Positions 1-8,463 are shown, numbered from the stretch's first letter. The stretch: DNA of 45,962 bases from Selenomonadaceae bacterium (GCA_017476005.1 JAFVEM010000043.1:1-45962); one strand, 5' to 3'. A program made the numbers and translations. The notes: generated from the letters alone by a model not told the origin.

Positions 1-4
1 CCAT
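1..4 (-). CDS. 5' end of a gene running out of the window
   Basis: Only the start is visible. On the minus strand an ATG at 4-2 follows a strong ribosome-binding site, AAGGAGGT, at 21-14 with a 9-base spacing. A possible -10 (TACAAT) lies near 49-54 on the same strand. The product cannot be judged. Confidence 0.5.
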
Positions 5-170
5 GAGCGTAAAACCTCCTTGGTAGATGGTTGTTTGGCACTGCTATTGTACCATATTTGGAGGCTTTGCGCCTTTTTATATGCTATGACATGCGATATT
101 CAAGGGGCTGAGCTTAATTTATCATGTGGGAAGTTTGAGTATCTGACTTAAAATTTGCCAAAAAAATGTC

Positions 171-197
171 TTGACAGAGGGGTTCACTTTATATTAT
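171..197 (+). promoter_or_regulatory. Promoter-like TTGACA/TATTAT pair
   Basis: TTGACA at 171-176 and TATTAT at 192-197, separated by 15 bases, which is short for a sigma-70 promoter. It points into the TTCAACGAT repeat cluster and no intact gene follows on the plus strand, so it may be a relic of a mobile element. Confidence 0.3.
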
Positions 198-200
198 CTA

Positions 201-279
201 TTCAACGATTACTCAACTATACTTTTCAACGATGAACCCAACGATTCAACGATAGCCTTCTGCAATCGTTGAAAAGTAT
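201..279. repeat. TTCAACGAT repeat cluster with 15-bp inverted repeat
   Basis: TTCAACGAT occurs at 201-209, 225-233 and 245-253, a two-mismatch copy (CCCAACGAT) at 237-245, and an inverted copy at 265-273. ATACTTTTCAACGAT (219-233) and its exact reverse complement (265-279) form a perfect 15-bp inverted repeat. The arrangement looks like iterated protein-binding sites or the end of a mobile element. Its function is unknown. Confidence 0.55.
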
Positions 280-413
280 ACACCGGGTGCAAATTTTGAA
301 CCCGGTGCATATCGCTGATTTGGTTTTGCAACATCTTCAAAATATACCTCAACGCCATTTGACTTTAATTTTCGTATTGTTTTAAGACAATCAACTGTGT
401 TACCACGTTCGTT
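246..413 (-). pseudogene. Serine-recombinase fragment
   Basis: Read on the minus strand, a frame between stop codons contains NTVDCLKTIRKLKSNGVEVYF. This closely resembles the NTVDSL-TIR-LKENG-EVYFE stretch of the catalytic domain of large serine recombinases, which act in phage and transposon integration. The match covers only about 25 residues. The rest of the frame, to a stop at 248-246, is not recognisable, and a stop lies just upstream at 416-414. I read it as a decayed fragment left by a mobile element. It sits beside an ISAs1 remnant, which fits a mobile-DNA graveyard. A chance resemblance is possible but unlikely given the run of identities. Confidence 0.5.
281..307. repeat. Short hairpin CACCGGGT...ACCCGGTG
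   Basis: CACCGGGT at 281-288 pairs with ACCCGGTG at 300-307 across an 11-base loop. No T-run follows on the plus strand, so it is probably not a terminator. It lies inside the recombinase fragment. Confidence 0.35.
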
Positions 414-422
414 TCATAGATT

Positions 423-949
423 TTATATAAAATTCATTTCAATTATATTATCACAAATCAATTTCAGTAAAAGTTGGTCAGTGAGCAAACAATTCATCAG
501 ATGACGTTTGGTACTGCATTTCTTGGATTGGGCGGTAAGGTATTTCTTATGTACGGCCAAGGCATACTTGCAAAAGGCGTTCAGGTACAGATAGGCATTC
601 TCCGAGATGAAGTGACTGCTATCTTCATAAAAAACCACATCCAATGGCCAGTGCATACTCTCTATTGCCCAATGCTCACGGGCAGAGACGCTTCTCTACT
701 CTTCTTCCATTTTTCTCGGTAGTCGAGAATTGATCAACCTTTGTACTGTCAGAGCAATCTCTAAAGTAAGTTTTTTATCGCCTTTCCATACACAGCAATC
801 ACGTCACCAACGGTGTCGATTGAATCCTGCATCATTGCTATGATGCTTTCTGCCACCTTCTGCCCGTCAATTACGGCTAACGTTCTGCTGATTGTGGGCT
901 TGGAGGGGATATTCTCAATACCAAAGTACGTCTTGAAAAATTTATGAAA
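423..949 (-). pseudogene. ISAs1-family transposase remnant
   Basis: The minus strand encodes separated pieces of an ISAs1-type (H-repeat) DDE transposase. The N-terminal piece (about 949-775) reads FGIENIPSKPTISRTLAVID, then DVIAVYGKAI and a stop. The family normally has the catalytic Asp as DGKAI, so the Asp is replaced by Tyr. A second piece (about 740-423) reads SVSAREHWAIESMHWPLDVV then FYEDSSHFISENAYLYLNAF, the usual C-terminal part with the ED pair. An in-frame TAG lies just before it. The region between the pieces, which should hold the second catalytic Asp, is missing. About 520 bp remain of an expected 1.1 kb, so the element is dead. Its 5' end touches the end of the neighbouring envelope gene. 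Confidence 0.8.
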
Positions 950-1970
950 CTTGCTCCTCTAAATTCTTTATATGCTCCTCCACGTTAGCTTGCGTCACAT
1001 AAACCCCAAAACTCGTTCCTTCTTCCGGACGGAATATGCGTTGCACAATCATATCTCCTAACACAGGGCGATAATGGATGGTTTCATAATAGTAATAGTT
1101 ATTCGTAGTCATATCATTTAAACCACTGAAATCGTAATAGTCGGTTATATGAGCTAAACGTCGCTTAAAATCGTTTAAATCCGTACGATTCAAGGACAAG
1201 TAACGAGTATATTGTAGAGGATTAAAAAAGAAAATCAAATTTATATTACGTTCAGCGGCAATTTCATTCAGTTCCGCAATTTCTGCCAGTGCTTGGTCTG
1301 TTCGGGTTGCCTTAGTTTGATCAAGCGTTTGTGGTAAATTTCGTTCGGCATCAAGAAAACTAGGTTTGGAGATATGCGCAGCCACATCGTTATCAATCGC
1401 TTTATCAACTTTTTCGTGATGGAGATTGCCCGAACCATAAATATCGTAAATGCTCCGCTTATCGTCAAGCCCTTCCCATAATACGGTTGACGGCTGACGA
1501 AAGAGACCAGCTAAATATGTGCGCAAATTGCCGTCATCATGGTAGGGTATTTGCAAATACTCTTTTTCGTGTATAGCAGGATCAAGGTAAATGTCAAAAT
1601 CATCCAATCCGACGATAATTCTATCTATGCTCACTTGATGCCGCAAGAGAATTTTTACGTCATTCAAAAATTCATAGGGAACCCCCCCGGAATAAGTCAT
1701 GTTGTAGTAACGATAACCATCGTTAATCTGTGTTAGATTGATATTGCCCACCCTAGACGAGCCGAAGAGATAGGCATTGTATTTGTGAGGATTGGCAAGA
1801 ATGTAACGCATCTTGACAAAATGTTGATTAGGCTCTAAACGATAGTAGGAAAAATCATCGTTAAACAAACCGGAAATGTCGAAGAAATAATTATAGCCAG
1901 CGGTGGCTATTAGCATAATCACTACCGCTAAGAGATAGCACCATGTAAATTTCTTGGCTGTCATAGTCAT
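942..1970 (-). CDS. SGNH-like membrane-anchored partner of MBOAT
   Basis: A 342-residue protein with one N-terminal membrane segment (about residues 8-26) and an extracytoplasmic domain. GSSRVGN near residue 70 looks like block I of SGNH/GDSL hydrolases (Ser nucleophile), and ETIHYRP near the C-terminus supplies the expected acid-x-x-His. Such proteins (DltD and AlgJ/AlgX are the known examples) move acyl groups to envelope polymers with an MBOAT protein, and the gene directly upstream is an MBOAT. I chose the ATG at 1970 because AGGAG sits about 9 bases upstream. The longer open frame would overlap the MBOAT gene by 85 bases. The acceptor polymer is unknown. The last codons touch the transposase remnant, so the natural 3' end may have been altered. 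Confidence 0.7.
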   Translation of the reverse strand: MTMTAKKFTWCYLLAVVIMLIATAGYNYFFDISGLFNDDFSYYRLEPNQHFVKMRYILANPHKYNAYLFGSSRVGNINLTQINDGYRYYNMTYSGGVPYEFLNDVKILLRHQVSIDRIIVGLDDFDIYLDPAIHEKEYLQIPYHDDGNLRTYLAGLFRQPSTVLWEGLDDKRSIYDIYGSGNLHHEKVDKAIDNDVAAHISKPSFLDAERNLPQTLDQTKATRTDQALAEIAELNEIAAERNINLIFFFNPLQYTRYLSLNRTDLNDFKRRLAHITDYYDFSGLNDMTTNNYYYYETIHYRPVLGDMIVQRIFRPEEGTSFGVYVTQANVEEHIKNLEEQVS

Positions 1971-1981
1971 GATAGACTCTC

Positions 1982-3430
1982 CTAGAACTGAAAATATAAA
2001 AATTCCGAGTAATTGTTCACATGCCAAATGGCATAAACAAAAGCAATCGCCATAAGTAACAGCCAAATCGCGTTCGGCTTAAAATGCTTCATCAATCGTT
2101 GCGGATTGGGACAAATCACCAAAACCACTAACAGCACAAATAGCGTTTTAATTATTTTAACTAACGATACCGTCATAACCCACGGAATAAAATTCACGCC
2201 CCAGTTACGCAAAAATCCCAAATATTTTTCATAGCTGCCGCCGGCAGGCAAAGCCATACTTCCCACATCCCCCATGGCCTTCAGCACGTTTAGTGCCTCA
2301 CCAAAATTTTCGGCGCGGAAGAATACCCAACACACCATCACGCATAGAGAGGTCAGCGACCAATTAACAGCCTTAGGGAGCGCAATATTCAGCCGCCGCC
2401 ACTGATGATTTATCATCAGAAATACGCCATGCAGACCGCCCCAAAAAACAAAGGTATAACCTGCACCGTGCCAGAGGCCGATAATGAGCATGCTCACGAA
2501 AAGATTTCGCATCTTCTTAAACTCGCCGTGCCGATTGCCGCCCAAGGGAATGTAGAGATAGTCCCGTACCCACAGACCTAAAGTCATGTGCCACCGCCGC
2601 CAAAAATCGATCATGCTGGTGGCTTGGTAGGGGGAGTTGAAATTCACAGGGAGTTTTAAGTTGAACAAGAGGCCAAGTCCCAAGGCCATTTCACTGTAGC
2701 CGGAAAAATCGAAGTAAAGCTGAAAGGTGTAACCGATTGCGCCAATCCACGCCTCCAAGAAGGTGAGACTGTCGGCACGGGAAAACACGTCGGCCACCCA
2801 AGGGGAGAGTTTGTCAGCAACGACCACCTTCTTAAAAAGTCCCATGGTGAATAGACACAGACCCATAGCCACGTTGCGATAATCAATGACAAAATTTTTC
2901 GCCGCCATGAACTGAGGCATCATTTCCTTGTGGTTGATGATGGGGCCAGCGATGAGGTGTGGAAAGATGGTCACAAATTCGCAATAGGTGAGGAAAGTAT
3001 CGTTTTTCGTTTGCCGACGATAGACATCCACGAGATAGGCTGTTTGCGTGAAGGTGAAAAAGGAAATGCCAAGGGGCAGGACAATGTGTGGTAGGGGCAA
3101 AGCACTGCCGCTGAGAGTGTTCACCGTGTCCAAGAAGAAGTCGGTGTATTTGAATACGCACAGGAGGAGGACGTTGCAAATTATGCCGAGGGTGAGCCAG
3201 CCTTTGCCGTGGGCTGCCGTCTCGATGTACTTGCCCACGGCGTAGTTGAAGGCGATGGAAGCAAAAAGGAGCGGTACATAGAGAAAATCCCACCAACCGT
3301 AGAAAAAGAAGGAGGCAAGGGTGAGCCACAGAATAGCCACCCGTTGACCGTAGTGCTTAGCCAACCGAAAAAAGCCCAAGAAGGTCACGGGGAGAAAGAG
3401 GAAAATAAATTCATAAGAATTAAAGAGCAT
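1982..3430 (-). CDS. MBOAT family O-acyltransferase (AlgI/DltB-like)
   Basis: A 482-residue polytopic membrane protein. It starts MLFNSYEFIFLFLPV, typical of the AlgI branch of the MBOAT family. Family signatures follow: FWRRWHMTLGLWVRDYLYIP near residue 280 and IGLWHGAGYTFVFWG near 325, which contains the invariant catalytic His. Members transfer acyl groups, usually acetyl, across the membrane to an exported polysaccharide or cell-wall polymer. The protein is likely to work with the SGNH-like product of the next gene, which begins 11 bases after its stop. AAAGGAG lies 10 bases before the ATG. No polymer biosynthesis genes sit beside it, so the substrate cannot be named. Confidence 0.88.
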   Translation of the reverse strand: MLFNSYEFIFLFLPVTFLGFFRLAKHYGQRVAILWLTLASFFFYGWWDFLYVPLLFASIAFNYAVGKYIETAAHGKGWLTLGIICNVLLLCVFKYTDFFLDTVNTLSGSALPLPHIVLPLGISFFTFTQTAYLVDVYRRQTKNDTFLTYCEFVTIFPHLIAGPIINHKEMMPQFMAAKNFVIDYRNVAMGLCLFTMGLFKKVVVADKLSPWVADVFSRADSLTFLEAWIGAIGYTFQLYFDFSGYSEMALGLGLLFNLKLPVNFNSPYQATSMIDFWRRWHMTLGLWVRDYLYIPLGGNRHGEFKKMRNLFVSMLIIGLWHGAGYTFVFWGGLHGVFLMINHQWRRLNIALPKAVNWSLTSLCVMVCWVFFRAENFGEALNVLKAMGDVGSMALPAGGSYEKYLGFLRNWGVNFIPWVMTVSLVKIIKTLFVLLVVLVICPNPQRLMKHFKPNAIWLLLMAIAFVYAIWHVNNYSEFLYFQF

Positions 3431-3699
3431 AAAGCGAAGTCTCCTTTGGTGATTTCATAACTTCGCAATCATACCACGTTCGCCCCCCCCCGCAAGACAT
3501 TTTTCGCCAGATATATAAATTTCTGTTACAGCGAACCCTGTAGCCATGATTTCCGTAAAATTTACCCATCAGGTATTGACAGCTTAGCGAAAATGGACTA
3601 TGATAGGCAAAGATATAATTCATATATAATAAATATGTATTTGCCGATGTGACAGTGCGCTACTTGCCGGCGGTAATATGTTTTTGGAGGTAAATAGAC

Positions 3700-4467
3700 A
3701 TGAAACGCGAACACCAATGTTGGTTCAGTAAGTGCCTAGAGCGAGATATGAGCATAAAAATCTATGGCGAGGGAGGGGTGCCTATGTTGGTGTTCCCCAC
3801 CCAAGATGCCATGAGCGACAACTTCGAGAACTTCGGCATGATTGACACGCTGGCGGGCTATCTTTCCGGTGGCAAGATTCAGCTTTTCTGTCTTGATACC
3901 GTGGACATTGAAACTTGGTCGAATGTTTGGGGAGACAAGGACTGGCGAGCCAATCGACAGGAAGCCTATTATCATTACGTCATCGACGAAGTTTTGCCGT
4001 TTATCCACGAAATCAATGGATCCGGCGCGCTCCCTCTTGTCACCGGATGCAGTCTGGGCGGTATGCATGCCGCCATTCTTTTCCTGCGCCGCCCGGAACT
4101 TTTTTCAGGGCTGTTGTCCTTGTCCGGAGTGTATGATGCCAAGTTCTTCTTTGACGGCTGGCTGAACCCTGTTCTCTACGACAATTCCCCGGTAGATTTC
4201 CTGAGCCGGATGCCAAAAGATCATCCCTATATCAAGATTTACAACGAAAAGCCTATCATTCTTTGTGTCGGACAAGGAGCATGGGAGGAAGAGGGGCGAA
4301 GGACAACCGCCATGATGCGCGATATTTTCCGGGATAAGGGAATCCGCGCTTGGGTAGATTTTTGGGGCTTTGATGTAGAACATGATTGGCGATGGTGGAA
4401 ACAACAAATCCTGTACTTCCTGCCGTATTTGTTGCAAGAAAAAGCGTGGGAGGGCGAGCGGCCATGA
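3700..4467 (+). CDS. Putative alpha/beta-hydrolase esterase
   Basis: A 255-residue protein of the esterase-D-like alpha/beta-hydrolase group. The nucleophile elbow is GCSLGG (Ser near residue 114), and a C-terminal DVEHDWRWW motif supplies the likely catalytic His. There is no signal peptide, so it should be cytoplasmic. TGGAGG lies about 9 bases before the ATG. Its stop overlaps the start of the ATP-grasp gene (ATGA at 4464-4467), so the two are translationally coupled and probably act on the same small molecule, for example making and hydrolysing an amide or ester. That functional link is inference. The substrate is unknown. Confidence 0.75.
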   Translation: MKREHQCWFSKCLERDMSIKIYGEGGVPMLVFPTQDAMSDNFENFGMIDTLAGYLSGGKIQLFCLDTVDIETWSNVWGDKDWRANRQEAYYHYVIDEVLPFIHEINGSGALPLVTGCSLGGMHAAILFLRRPELFSGLLSLSGVYDAKFFFDGWLNPVLYDNSPVDFLSRMPKDHPYIKIYNEKPIILCVGQGAWEEEGRRTTAMMRDIFRDKGIRAWVDFWGFDVEHDWRWWKQQILYFLPYLLQEKAWEGERP

Positions 4468-5666
4468 ACTTTGTATTTATTTCGCCACATTTTCCCAAGC
4501 ATTATTGGAATTTCTGCGACCGTCTGCATAAAAGCGGTGTCAACGTACTCGGCATTGGGGATGCTCCCTACGATGATTTAAGTGATGAACTAAAGGATTC
4601 CCTGACGGAATATTACTTTGTACCGAATCTGGGAAGCTATGATGACATGTACCGCGCCGTGGCTTTTTTTTCCTTCAAATACGGCAAGATCGACTGGATT
4701 GAGTCCAACAACGAGTTCTGGCTGGAGCAGGATGCGCGTCTGCGCACGGACTTTCATGTTACCACGGGAGAGCAGTATGAGAACATCGGGCGCATTAAGA
4801 ACAAGTCCGCCATGAAGGAATACTACGCCAAGGCGGGCGTCCCCACGGCGCGCCTCCTTAAAATCACGGACTATGAAACCGCGAGGCGGTTCATCGAAGA
4901 AGTCGGCTATCCCGTCATCGTAAAACCGGATGTGGGAGTCGGCGCCAGCGATACTTACAAACTGGAAGACGAGGAAGGTTTGCGCGATTTCTTTGCGAAA
5001 AAGCTCGCCGTACCCTATGTCATGGAGGAATTTGTGACCGGGGATATATGCTCCTATGACGCCATCATTGATGCGGATTCCAAGCCGCTTTTGGAATCCA
5101 TGACGGTGTGGCCGCCCTCGGTCATGGACATTGTGTTGCAAGAATTGGATCTTTCCTACTATACGGCCGCCCATGCGCCGGTGGAGCTCAAGGGGGTAGG
5201 TCGCGCCACGGTAAAAGCCTTCGGTGTAAAGAGTCGCTTTGTCCACCTAGAGTTCTTCCGCCTGACCAAGGCCAAGCAAGGATTGGGGGAGGTTGGCGAC
5301 TTCGTGGGGCTGGAGGTCAATATGCGCCCTGCCGGAGGCTATACGCCGGATATGATTGATTTTGCTCATTCCACCGACGTGTATCAAATCTGGGCGGATA
5401 TGGTGACCGACAACAAACGAAAGCTACCCGACAGCGGAGAACATTCTTATGCGGTTTATGCCAGTAGGCGCGATTGCCACCGCTATGTACATTCCCATGA
5501 GGAGATTTTGGCTCGTTACGGGGAAAGCATTGTCATGTGCGAACGTATGCCGGACATGATGGTGCCGCAGATGGGCAATCAAATGTACACCGCCAAAGTT
5601 CCGAATCAGCGCGCGGTGGAGGAGTTCATCCATTTTGTACAAGAGAAAAGCAAATATGGCGCCTAG
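4464..5666 (+). CDS. ATP-grasp domain carboxylate ligase
   Basis: A 400-residue ATP-grasp protein. An N-terminal Rossmann-like half begins MNFVFISPHFP. The ATP-binding core follows with YPVIVKPDVGVGAS near residue 150 (Lys that contacts ATP), and VGLEVNMRPAGGYTPDM near 285 is the metal- and ATP-binding segment (E-x-N). The family joins carboxylic acids to amines or thiols through an acyl phosphate. I used the ATG at 4464, which overlaps the stop of the upstream esterase; the longer open frame runs back inside that gene. Tight coupling to an esterase and a downstream ECF S component suggests a small-molecule pathway. Neither substrate can be read from the sequence. Confidence 0.8.
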   Translation: MNFVFISPHFPKHYWNFCDRLHKSGVNVLGIGDAPYDDLSDELKDSLTEYYFVPNLGSYDDMYRAVAFFSFKYGKIDWIESNNEFWLEQDARLRTDFHVTTGEQYENIGRIKNKSAMKEYYAKAGVPTARLLKITDYETARRFIEEVGYPVIVKPDVGVGASDTYKLEDEEGLRDFFAKKLAVPYVMEEFVTGDICSYDAIIDADSKPLLESMTVWPPSVMDIVLQELDLSYYTAAHAPVELKGVGRATVKAFGVKSRFVHLEFFRLTKAKQGLGEVGDFVGLEVNMRPAGGYTPDMIDFAHSTDVYQIWADMVTDNKRKLPDSGEHSYAVYASRRDCHRYVHSHEEILARYGESIVMCERMPDMMVPQMGNQMYTAKVPNQRAVEEFIHFVQEKSKYGA

Positions 5667-5695
5667 GCGGCATAGTACTGAAAGGTCTGATTCTC

Positions 5696-6226
5696 ATGAT
5701 ACACACTCATACCGCATCCAGCGGTTTATCCACCAGACAGCTTTGCGTGGCGGCAGTCATGGGAACCTGTGTTTTTCTCATGACTATTGTCCCGCGCATC
5801 CCAATTCCTTTGGGCTACGCCCATCTCGGTGATGCGGCAATTTTCTTGATTGTGCTTTTGGTGGGAAGGCGCGAAGGGATTTTGGCGGGGTGTATCGGCT
5901 CCGCCTTGGCTGACTTTATCGGCGGATTTCCTATATGGATACTTCCCACGCTCGTCATAAAATTTTTGATGGCCGATACCTATTGGCGTATTGCCTTGCA
6001 ACACAAGGAACGTGGGAAGGGTAGGTTCAGCACTTTTGTGGGGCTGGTGCTGGCTTGTCTGGTTATGGCGGCTGGGTACACGATATTCGGCGCTTTGATC
6101 TATGACAGCCTCGAAGCTGGACTTGCTTCCACGCCGGGACTGCTCATGGAAGGTGCGGTGAACATCGCGGTGTTTTATTTGGGGAGGAAAGCCCTGAAAC
6201 GCGCAGGAATACCGCAAGTATGGTGA
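5696..6226 (+). CDS. ECF transporter S component
   Basis: A 176-residue, hydrophobic protein with about five to six membrane segments. LCVAAVMGTCVFLMTIVPRI then HLGDAAIFLIVLLVGRREG and GSALADFIGGFPIWI match the S-component family of energy-coupling-factor vitamin transporters (riboflavin-type group). These proteins bind the substrate and associate with a shared ECF module (EcfA, EcfA', EcfT). No ECF module is encoded in the window, so it would use a shared one. The ATG at 5696 was chosen; GAAAGG upstream is a modest ribosome-binding site. The gene starts 29 bases after the ATP-grasp gene and is probably co-transcribed. The vitamin or precursor is not evident. Confidence 0.75.
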   Translation: MIHTHTASSGLSTRQLCVAAVMGTCVFLMTIVPRIPIPLGYAHLGDAAIFLIVLLVGRREGILAGCIGSALADFIGGFPIWILPTLVIKFLMADTYWRIALQHKERGKGRFSTFVGLVLACLVMAAGYTIFGALIYDSLEAGLASTPGLLMEGAVNIAVFYLGRKALKRAGIPQVW

Positions 6227-6277
6227 AAAATGATCGCCGGTGTCTGACGATCATACAATTTGGGGGAAGGAGTGCAG

Positions 6278-6814
6278 ATGATGACAAACTACATGGAACT
6301 CTTGATGACGAACCAGCCTTGGAATCTGATCCTCTTTATGGTGATTCCTGTCGGGCTGGCGGAATTGTTGGTCGCAACGGAGTTCTATACTCTCTATCTG
6401 CAAGACACGATGGATAATTCTTGGCAATCGTTGAACTCATTTTTAGGAAAAATCGCCGGCATTTACTTTACGGGTGTATTTCTCTATCTTATTACCAACG
6501 TCGTGCCGCATATCGAATGGCGCGGTTGGGTGGATGTCGTGGCTGTGGGCGCCTATCTGTGCGGCATCTTTCCGCTACTCGGCATCACCTTGCTGGAATT
6601 CGGCGTACTGAAAAAGAACGCCACCTTGCGAGAGCGGACGCACACCCACTTCCTGCTGCTGATTGTTTTTTTGGTGGTCAGTCACATTGCTATGATCTTT
6701 GGTATGGTGGATCCGGCAATCATTGGCTGGAAACCGGCCACGCAACAGGAAATGCCGATGCACTCCCATACACACTCCAATGCTACTCCTCATGAGGGAC
6801 ACATGCATGAGTAA
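6278..6814 (+). CDS. Small membrane protein with His-rich tail (DUF6803-like)
   Basis: A 178-residue protein with four or five predicted membrane segments, resembling the uncharacterised DUF6803 family (MELLMTNQPWNLILFMVIPV near the start). The cytosolic or periplasmic tail is rich in His and Met: MPMHSHTHSNATPHEGHMHE, seven His in the last 20 residues, suggesting metal binding. GAAGGAG lies just before two consecutive ATGs (6278 and 6281); either could serve. It follows the ECF S component by about 50 bases and a terminator follows it. No function has been established for the family as far as I know. A metal-related role is only suggested by the tail. Confidence 0.65.
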   Translation: MMTNYMELLMTNQPWNLILFMVIPVGLAELLVATEFYTLYLQDTMDNSWQSLNSFLGKIAGIYFTGVFLYLITNVVPHIEWRGWVDVVAVGAYLCGIFPLLGITLLEFGVLKKNATLRERTHTHFLLLIVFLVVSHIAMIFGMVDPAIIGWKPATQQEMPMHSHTHSNATPHEGHMHE

Positions 6815-6824
6815 TGCTCACGCC

Positions 6825-6859
6825 AAATGCCCAACAGCAGAACGCCGTTGGGCATTTTT
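6825..6859 (+). terminator. Rho-independent terminator
   Basis: AAATGCCCAAC (6825-6835) pairs with GTTGGGCATTT (6847-6857), followed by T residues. It closes the run of plus-strand genes ending at 6814. Confidence 0.85.
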
Positions 6860-6941
6860 AACTGATTCCCGACCGTGTTGGTTGGCAGTCATTTTTACAT
6901 CATACTGTAGGTAATGGCAAGCCAACTGTTTTAACCGGCTC

Positions 6942-8375
6942 CTACGTCCGCACCACTTTGCTCTCTTCCTCATAAATCTGACGGTAACTGTCCATGAACA
7001 GCTCGTAGGTGTAGTAGCGCTTCACTCGTTCGTAGCCGATATTGCCCATTTGCCGCCGCAAGTTGTAGTCGCCGGCGAGGCGCACTATCTCCTCTGCCAT
7101 CTTCACAAAATCCATGGGCGCTACCACGGCGCCCGCCGTTCCCAGTTCATCTCCCTCTTCGCCGTAAATAAGTTCCCGGCAACAGCCCACGTCGGTGGTG
7201 ACAAAGGGGCGTCTGGCCGCTTGCCCCTCCAACACCGCCAAAGGCTGGCCTTCGCTGATGCTGGTGAGGAGCAGGAGATCCATACGCTCTAGGTACTCCG
7301 CCACATTAACCGAGCCGGTGAAGGTTACGTCCTGCACCTTGAGCATATCCACCGTTTGCTTACAAAATTCGTAGTAATCGGGATCCTCTTCGTACTGTCC
7401 CATGATAAATAGCTGGGCATCGGGGATTTGTTGTTTGACCAAGAAAAAAGCGCGAATCATCGTCACAATATCTTTGATGGGAACCACGCGCACCACGGCG
7501 CCGATGGTGAAGGGGCGGCCTTCCGCCGGTTTTAGCTCCGGGATGTTTTGGAAACGCTCCATCTTTACCCCGTTGGGTACCACCCCGATTTTTTCCGGCG
7601 CGCAACCGAGGTCACGCTCTATCTCCGCATTGTGGCCGAAAAGGGTATAGACGTGATCCGCCGTGTCGTAGGCCAGTCGCGCCAAATTATAAAAATAGCG
7701 TATCCAAACGGATTTGAACTCCCCCTTAGCCCAGTCGCTTTTGATTATCTCCGCTTCTCGTTCCCGAGAATAGATGCCATGTTCCGTTATCATAAAGGGT
7801 TTTTTATACACCGTGGCCGCCATGCCGCCGATAACGCCGCAATACCCCGTGGCTACGCTGTGATAAATATCCGCTTCCGGTAGTTCCTGCTGCAATAAAT
7901 AAAAGAGCGGCAACAACATGGAGCGTAGCGTCCAAAAAAAATCCGTAAAGGGCAGATACCGATAGCGTTCCTCATAGACCCGTTGAATGATGTCAAAGAA
8001 ATCGCTGCTCATGAAAATATCCAACGGCCCCCGGCGTTTGCGTCCCAGATGAAAAATTTCCACCAGCGCGTCAAAAGGCAACGGCTTATCCCCGGACACT
8101 AGGTCATAAAGCGCCTCTTTTTCAAAAGGCTTCAGGATGTTTTCCCTCATCCCCTTAGATTTAAGACCTAAAATATCGTCCAAGAACTCCTCTTGCACCC
8201 CTACGCAATTCTCCGGGAGTTTGTATTTGTATTTGCCCCGATCTTTCGCTTCGGCGCCAATGGAATAAATAAAAAATTCATACTGGGGCAAGCCCACCAT
8301 CAGCATTTGCACCCATGAGGATACCCCACCCACCACATAGGGGTAAGACCCTTCCGTGAGTAAACAGATACGCAT
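6942..8375 (-). CDS. pelF: PelF-like GT4 glycosyltransferase
   Basis: A 477-residue cytoplasmic glycosyltransferase. It begins MRICLLTEGSYPYVVGGVSS, the signature of the PelF/DUF3492 group, which in Pel exopolysaccharide systems polymerises from a UDP-sugar. The C-terminal GT4 half shows PNGVKMERF near residue 268, GAVVRVVPIKDI near 291 and SEGQPLAVLEGQAARRPFVT near 375, with the E-x7-E nucleotide-sugar region. The length is close to that of known PelF. No other pel genes are in the window, so it may make a different glycan, and the symbol only marks the family. It is the last gene on the minus strand here. A cluster of DnaA boxes lies directly upstream. Confidence 0.8.
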   Translation of the reverse strand: MRICLLTEGSYPYVVGGVSSWVQMLMVGLPQYEFFIYSIGAEAKDRGKYKYKLPENCVGVQEEFLDDILGLKSKGMRENILKPFEKEALYDLVSGDKPLPFDALVEIFHLGRKRRGPLDIFMSSDFFDIIQRVYEERYRYLPFTDFFWTLRSMLLPLFYLLQQELPEADIYHSVATGYCGVIGGMAATVYKKPFMITEHGIYSREREAEIIKSDWAKGEFKSVWIRYFYNLARLAYDTADHVYTLFGHNAEIERDLGCAPEKIGVVPNGVKMERFQNIPELKPAEGRPFTIGAVVRVVPIKDIVTMIRAFFLVKQQIPDAQLFIMGQYEEDPDYYEFCKQTVDMLKVQDVTFTGSVNVAEYLERMDLLLLTSISEGQPLAVLEGQAARRPFVTTDVGCCRELIYGEEGDELGTAGAVVAPMDFVKMAEEIVRLAGDYNLRRQMGNIGYERVKRYYTYELFMDSYRQIYEEESKVVRT

Positions 8376-8409
8376 TTTGTACTCCTTTTACTTTCAAATT
8401 AGGGGATTA

Positions 8410-8462
8410 TGTGGATAAATTGGCATAACTTTTGTGGATAATGTGGATAAAGCTGGGGATAA
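8410..8462. promoter_or_regulatory. Cluster of DnaA boxes
   Basis: TGTGGATAA, the exact reverse complement of the consensus DnaA box TTATCCACA, occurs at 8410-8418, 8433-8441 and 8442-8450; a near copy TGGGGATAA lies at 8454-8462. The second and third copies abut. All have the same orientation and fill the gap between the stop of the thioesterase gene and the start of the glycosyltransferase gene. Three exact 9-mers in 41 bp is far above chance. It could be a DnaA-titrating or DnaA-regulated site; there is no dnaA or dnaN nearby to mark oriC. Confidence 0.7.
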
Positions 8463-8463
8463 C

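Noticed and set aside
3480-3492. Poly-C run in the gap between the MBOAT and esterase genes
   Set aside because: Could be phase-variable, but it is not in a clear promoter or reading frame; nothing else supports a function.
8410-8462. The DnaA-box cluster as oriC
   Set aside because: No dnaA, dnaN, rpmH or AT-rich unwinding element nearby; a non-origin DnaA site is more likely.
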